Source of the DNA: Cristatella mucedo
Taxonomy: Eukaryota; Bryozoa; Phylactolaemata; Cristatellidae
DNA length: 64,000 bases
NCBI GenBank assembly: GCA_009760855.2
Contig: WPIO01000055.1
Location: forward strand, 672,501 to 736,500
Reading direction: 5' to 3'
The stretch's first letter is position 1; every line of letters begins with the position of its first letter. The notes below the pieces were generated by a model that was not told the origin of the DNA, did not search any database, and saw only the letters and a program-made list of their open reading frames with translations. Both the position numbers and the translations under genes were made by a program. Positions 62,401 to 64,000 of this stretch are shown one piece after another.

Positions 62401-62759
62401 TAACCTGTAAGTTGGTTTTATCGTCGTTTAATATGTCGAAAGTTTGTTTCCGTGCAAGTCTGACTGTCACGTCTTGTGGGATGTGCAGCCTTCAACTTGC
62501 TGCTGCTGCTGCATCTGTTTCGACAAGCTGTGCTAAAGGCACGCCGCCATATTGTCAGATCGAGTATGCTGTCGGCGAAGACAAGATGACGGAAGATTAT
62601 TTGTACGGTGAGGTGCACCCGGCAAAGAACGTCGCCAGGCGAGCCTTTGACAAGCCGAAGCCACCCGCCGGCCGTGGCCCAAGACGCATCGCCAAGGCAG
62701 CAAACGAAGATGGCGAAGGCGAAGCCTCGGGCGCAGGAGGTGCCGAGCAGGACTCGTAG
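42092..62759 (+). CDS. twf: Twinfilin, actin-monomer and capping-protein binding protein
   Basis: Nine coding exons (42092-42116, 45476-45553, 45691-45741, 49906-50033, 55795-55890, 56856-57086, 58818-58971, 60346-60467, 62559-62759) total 1086 bases, 361 residues and a stop; vertebrate twinfilins have about 350. Every junction is GT-AG and keeps frame. Two ADF-homology domains are visible: residues about 1-135 (starts [14 protein letters not shown]; actin-binding helix [20 protein letters not shown]) and about 170-312 ([46 protein letters not shown]). The tail has [15 protein letters not shown], the conserved capping-protein and phosphoinositide binding motif. It acts in the cytoplasm, sequestering ADP-actin and regulating filament barbed ends. 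No broken codon or lost key motif was seen, so the gene looks functional despite repeat-filled introns. Confidence 0.97.
43110..43316 (+). mobile_element. LINE family L 3' UTR only
   Basis: TATGTGCTTATGCGTACTGA to the hairpin (AAAGCGCC...GGCGCTTT) and ATT tail. It lies in twinfilin intron 1. Confidence 0.85.
43322..43410 (+). mobile_element. SINE family B, 5' half
   Basis: GCTCAGTGGTTGAGG (A-box area) and GAGGTCGTGGGCTC (B-box area). It follows directly after the LINE tail and has no SINE tail of its own. Confidence 0.65.
43560..44870 (+). mobile_element. Old LINE family L copy
   Basis: RT-region remnants: AAATTCCAGTCTGGTTTTGG (the FQSGF motif), [19 protein letters not shown] and, later, [17 protein letters not shown]. 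Many indels. It lies in twinfilin intron 1. Confidence 0.75.
45476..45553 (+). CDS. twf: Twinfilin exon 2
   Basis: Acceptor ATTTTTTAG, donor GTACGC. Encodes [20 protein letters not shown] and KVAIVE, the first strand-helix unit of ADF-H domain 1. It begins with two bases and ends with one base of split codons. Confidence 0.95.
45691..45741 (+). CDS. twf: Twinfilin exon 3 (51 bases)
   Basis: Acceptor TTTCCTCCAG, donor GTATCC. Encodes [16 protein letters not shown] between split codons. The sequence is variable in the family; the phase and the EGSWEH-D-Y junction fit exactly. Confidence 0.9.
46315..46470 (-). mobile_element. SINE family A copy (left arm of inverted pair)
   Basis: Tail GTCAGCTGATCCAGCAGCC, body AAAGGATCGTCTGCTGCAGG, minus-strand B box GGGTTCGAGTCCTGC. 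Faces the next copy head to head. Confidence 0.8.
46476..46600 (+). mobile_element. SINE family A copy (right arm of inverted pair)
   Basis: CGTCACGACCCAGGTCGTGA and GTTCGAGTCCTGCAGCAGAC, then GCTCACTGCAAGCCAC of the body. Truncated tail. Confidence 0.75.
46835..46858 (-). mobile_element. SINE family B tail split off by a LINE
   Basis: ATAATTCATTTGTATAGCGCC is the reversed end of SINE B. The rest of that SINE is at 47640-47745, on the far side of the LINE copy. Confidence 0.7.
46859..47639 (-). mobile_element. LINE family L, 5'-truncated, inserted in a SINE B
   Basis: Reversed tail and UTR, then a 156-codon minus-strand frame to the ORF end (47560-47090) with [51 protein letters not shown] and the terminal FRTAFSGSL. 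One of the least damaged ORF ends. Confidence 0.92.
47640..47745 (-). mobile_element. SINE family B, tRNA-like part
   Basis: Minus strand: GCCCAGTGGTTAAGG (A box), GGTCGTGAGCTCGAGCCC (B-box area), then CATATGTGAAGTGCC of the tail. Continues at 46858 beyond the LINE. Confidence 0.8.
47753..48190 (-). mobile_element. Old LINE family L 3' end
   Basis: Reversed tail (ATTTGTATAGCACCC, CTCTTTCTATGCAC) and UTR words. The ORF end is recognisable only as reversed GGAGACCCTGCC-type sequence. Confidence 0.65.
48632..49363 (+). mobile_element. Composite LINE insertion with long target duplication
   Basis: A LINE L 3' end (48632-48888, with ATT tail) is followed by about 285 unrelated bases and a second L 3' end (49182-49363, with ATT tail). 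The whole is flanked by near-identical direct repeats 48594-48631 and 49364-49401. It lies in twinfilin intron 3. Confidence 0.75.
49906..50033 (+). CDS. twf: Twinfilin exon 4
   Basis: Acceptor AGTGGCCAG, donor GTAGGT. Encodes [20 protein letters not shown] and [20 protein letters not shown], the core of ADF-H domain 1. An in-phase alternative acceptor at 49898 would add two residues but breaks the incoming phase. Confidence 0.95.
50138..50312 (-). mobile_element. SINE family A, near full length
   Basis: Tail ACTAGCTGATTCAACAGCC, body GCGATAAAGGATCGCCCACC, minus-strand B box GGTTCGAATCC and A-box area GATCACTAGGTAAGG. It lies about 105 bases after twinfilin exon 4. Confidence 0.85.
50650..52175 (+). 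mobile_element. LINE family L copy, ORF part
   Basis: Linker ([37 protein letters not shown]), [16 protein letters not shown] region, RT words with many frameshifts (catalytic YADD degraded near 51715) and [17 protein letters not shown] region near 52085-52130. The 3' end is missing. Confidence 0.85.
52563..52735 (+). mobile_element. SINE family A copy with perfect 16-bp hairpin
   Basis: ATCTTCACGACCAATTCGTG (arm), GGGCGATCCTGTATTGCC, TCTGCTGCTACGTAAATGAT and GTTAAATTAGCC tail. The body hairpin is perfect: arms 52646-52661 and 52668-52683. Confidence 0.7.
53398..53562 (-). mobile_element. SINE family B copy
   Basis: Reversed tail AATTCATTTGCATAGCGCCC, AGAGAACTTAATCCTC; minus-strand B-box area GTGGGCTCGAGCCCCG and A box GGCCCACTGGTTAAGG. 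Confidence 0.85.
53570..54980. other. Twinfilin intron 4 DNA without recognised gene
   Basis: Short unconserved ORFs only. A direct repeat of about 30 bases (TTTTTTATCTGTAGACATTA near 54852, again near 54891) and a C-run at 54293-54304. Confidence 0.5.
55004..55104. repeat. (GA)n microsatellite, left part
   Basis: About 90 bases of GA repeat; the right part at 55252-55324 is separated by a SINE B. Confidence 0.95.
55105..55251 (-). mobile_element. SINE family B, near full length, inside (GA)n
   Basis: Minus strand: GAGCTGGATTGGTCCAGTGG (A box), CAAGGTCTGTCTGAGGTCGT, GGGCTCGAGCCCTGAGG (B-box area), then GCGCCTGAATAGTGATTAAG and the AT tail. The best copy of family B. Confidence 0.88.
55252..55335. 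repeat. (GA)n microsatellite, right part
   Basis: Continuation of the tract at 55004-55104 after the SINE. Confidence 0.95.
55381..55612. repeat. (GATG)n passing into (GACG)n tetranucleotide array
   Basis: About 33 GATG units (55387-55512), then GACG/GTCG units to about 55588, bounded by GATA units on both sides. Any ORF here ([16 protein letters not shown]) is repeat-derived. Confidence 0.97.
55795..55890 (+). CDS. twf: Twinfilin exon 5, actin-binding helix
   Basis: 32 codons, acceptor TTTGCGTTCAG, donor [26 protein letters not shown] is the long helix by which ADF-H domains bind actin; EEVFGTLK follows. Confidence 0.97.
56856..57086 (+). CDS. twf: Twinfilin exon 6, linker and start of domain 2
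   Basis: 77 codons, acceptor CCACCGTAG, donor [18 protein letters not shown] ends domain 1, a Pro/Thr linker follows, then [20 protein letters not shown] and [20 protein letters not shown] of domain 2. Confidence 0.97.
57415..57512 (+). mobile_element. LINE tail fragment
   Basis: TAGAACATAAAAGTGCCCAG, GAGATTTAGCTCTCTGAGTG and an ATT repeat: a diverged family L 3' end with no ORF. Confidence 0.6.
57603..58080. repeat. 478-base CT-rich polypyrimidine tract
   Basis: Almost uninterrupted C and T with scattered G, in twinfilin intron 6. Long ORFs of Leu/Ser or Arg/Glu are artefacts. Confidence 0.97.
58480..58655 (-). mobile_element. LINE L tail inserted in a GA tract
   Basis: 58513-58620 is a reversed L 3' end (hairpin CGCCCTCAGAGAACTTAATC). 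GA-repeat flanks it at 58484-58512 and 58621-58648. Confidence 0.85.
58818..58971 (+). CDS. twf: Twinfilin exon 7
   Basis: Acceptor CTGCGTTTCAG, donor GTGAGT. Encodes [20 protein letters not shown] and GDFMRSI, conserved in ADF-H domain 2. One base is left over for the next exon. Confidence 0.95.
59290..59495. repeat. CT microsatellite
   Basis: About 200 bases of CT with TGTC variants, including an internal 60-base near-duplication (59328-59378 and 59386-59438). It abuts the LINE copy at 59500. Confidence 0.95.
59500..60045 (+). mobile_element. LINE family L, 3' end, well preserved
   Basis: Starts in [17 protein letters not shown], keeps the frame to the natural end FRTAFSGSL at 59822, then full 3' UTR, hairpin and short ATT tail. 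Its left edge is in the CT tract. It lies in twinfilin intron 7. Confidence 0.93.
60346..60467 (+). CDS. twf: Twinfilin exon 8
   Basis: Acceptor CGTTTTTAG, donor GTGCGT. Encodes [20 protein letters not shown] and [13 protein letters not shown], the second actin-binding helix of the protein. Confidence 0.97.
60648..60812 (+). mobile_element. SINE family B, near full length
   Basis: TGGTTTGGCCCAGTGGTTAAGG (A box), GTCGTGGGCTCGAGCCCTGC (B-box area), then GAAGCGCCTGATTAAAGATC, AAGTTCTCTTGGGCAC and ACAAATGAATCATA. It lies in twinfilin intron 8. Confidence 0.88.
60813..61545. other. Intron DNA, no gene seen
   Basis: A GTCGCATGA.. word occurs twice (61123, 61181) with CGGTCACGTGCCAGA between them. 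Nothing else supported. Confidence 0.5.
61550..62420 (-). mobile_element. Old LINE family L copy
   Basis: Reversed tail (CATTTCTATAGCACCC, CCCTTTCTAGGCAC), ORF end and RT C-terminal region with many indels, ending about 140 bases before twinfilin exon 9. Confidence 0.75.
62559..62759 (+). CDS. twf: Twinfilin exon 9 with stop codon
   Basis: 66 codons and TAG after acceptor [22 protein letters not shown] ends domain 2; [15 protein letters not shown] is the capping-protein binding tail. The last 20 residues are acidic and Gly/Ala-rich and are not conserved. Confidence 0.95.
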   Translation: MEYAVGEDKMTEDYLYGEVHPAKNVARRAFDKPKPPAGRGPRRIAKAANEDGEGEASGAGGAEQDS

Positions 62760-63438
62760 CTGCTCGATCGCTGCTCGATCGCTGCCGGCGCGCGGTCGCG
62801 CTCGCACGGTGTCACCACTGCCTAGGCCAGCAGTTCCGGAGTGGGAGCCAGGGTCGACGATCCTGCTGCTGCTGCCGCTGCCCCGCCGCCGCCAAGCGTG
62901 CAGAAAGCACTGTGTCTGGTGCAAAGCTGGGCCGGCGGCTCGCGGCCGTGCTGGCCAGTGTGAGCACCTGCGAAGCGATGCATTGATGCCTGACTCCTGG
63001 GCCTTGTGCCACGTGACTCCACCAGTGGTTCGTGGCGAGGCTGTCACGTGTGCTGCGCACGCTCGGCTCGCGCGCGACTCCCCTTGCCTTGACTTCTCGT
63101 GTGTTATAGTGTGCACGAGGCATCGGTGGCGGGCAGCCATTTTTTCCTGTAATGCTCCGTTTTTTGCCGCTGCACGCCGAGTGCTGCTCGTCTGCAGCTG
63201 TCTGCACAGCCGGCTGCCAGCATATCGCTGAGTTCTGCATTGTCGGTAGCTCGGCGAACGTAAGTGTCGCCAGCCTAGATGGCGAGGCCGATCGAATATC
63301 GACTTGTGTCGCTGCCGCTACGCTGCTAGGAGGGTGCTGCTGGCTGAGTCCCCTCTAGGTTCCGGGAGCCCGGCTCCCTCGGCTGACATTATTCTACTTC
63401 CGAAAAAGAATCTGGAAGAATCTGGAAGCTAGCAAGCA

Positions 63439-63493
<55 letters not shown>

Positions 63494-63812
63494 TTTGGCT
63501 ACACGTTCTCTCGGAGAGTGACCGTACGTAAGCTTAAGCGATGCTGCTCACTACACAATGCAAGCTCTTCAATGGTTCCACTTGACTTGTACACTTTACT
63601 AGTGGCCGGCATGCAGGTCAACAGAGTTTTCGTAATTGTGCCCGAGCACACGATGTGCGAATGCAAATGCTCATGCACGTACCTCTTCTTACTGGTGCCG
63701 TGACACCGGAAGAGGAGCTGCGTGTCTGGCTTCTGCACAGATTATCGCCCCGGGGGTCCTTTTGCAGGCGCCGAGTGAAAAGCAGCAGGAGACCGGCACT
63801 GGGAACTTTTGT
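62760..63812 (+). other. Probable twinfilin 3' UTR and downstream DNA
   Basis: GC-rich to about 63380, then a (GA)n at 63441-63493. No canonical AATAAA was found close to the stop, so the UTR end is not placed. Confidence 0.4.
63441..63493. repeat. (GA)n microsatellite
   Basis: About 52 bases of GA with one CAG interruption. Confidence 0.95.
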
Positions 63813-63819
63813 GGAGTAA

Positions 63820-64000
63820 TAATGCTAATAATGGTAATAGTAATTTGTATTGCACCCTCGTAAAACTTAATCTCTCTTTCTCTAGGCACCGTACATATGC
63901 TTTAAAGGAAGCATGACCATATGGTTAGTGGTAGCATGCACAGTGTCAACATGCATGCTATGGTTAGTGGTAGCATGCACACTGTGCAGGGCGCCTAGGC
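63820..64000 (-). mobile_element. LINE family L 3' end, runs off the window
   Basis: Reversed tail (TTTGTATTGCACCC, TTTCTCTAGGCACCGTAC) and 3' UTR with GGTTAGTGGTAGCATGCACA repeated twice. Confidence 0.75.

Overview
The window is nuclear DNA of an animal. It has GT-AG introns, a very high load of non-LTR retrotransposons, tRNA-derived SINEs and simple repeats, and three conserved metazoan genes whose exons can be placed by protein similarity and splice sites. No rRNA, intact tRNA, CRISPR or bacterial operon is visible. The proteins look like those of an invertebrate, but I cannot name the phylum from sequence alone.

Layout. (1) About 1-8.3 kb, + strand: the last five coding exons of a CASD1-like sialate O-acetyltransferase, from 1161 to the stop at 6987, followed by a GC-rich 3' UTR with G-runs and a candidate AATAAA at 8258. 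(2) 8.3-16 kb: repeat-rich DNA between convergent genes, with a nested LINE/SINE cluster and several strong palindromes. (3) 15992-24639, minus strand: PRIM2, the large subunit of DNA primase. It has six proposed coding exons giving 533 residues, all four expected Fe-S cysteines, and a decayed copy of the start of its largest exon lying in the next intron. (4) About 25.4-36.7 kb: an AT-rich block unlike its surroundings. It is full of broken reading frames, some with a viral fibre-like repeat pattern, and is interrupted by three LINE insertions. I read it as a decayed DNA-virus-like insertion, but no hallmark gene was found. (5) 36.8-42 kb: repeats and LTR-like segments. (6) 42092-62759, + strand: a complete twinfilin gene of nine coding exons and 361 residues, with introns full of LINEs, SINEs and long purine/pyrimidine tracts.

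The three genes have unrelated cell functions: Golgi sialic-acid O-acetylation, DNA replication priming, and actin monomer sequestering with capping-protein binding. Nothing suggests that they act together. CASD1 and PRIM2 converge, while PRIM2 and twinfilin diverge across the AT-rich block.

One LINE family of the CR1/L2 type (called L here) dominates. It ends in a conserved hairpin plus an ATT repeat, and a second tRNA-derived SINE family (B) carries a similar tail. A separate tRNA-derived SINE family (A) and an unclassified repeat (C) are also described. Boundaries of old repeats are approximate.
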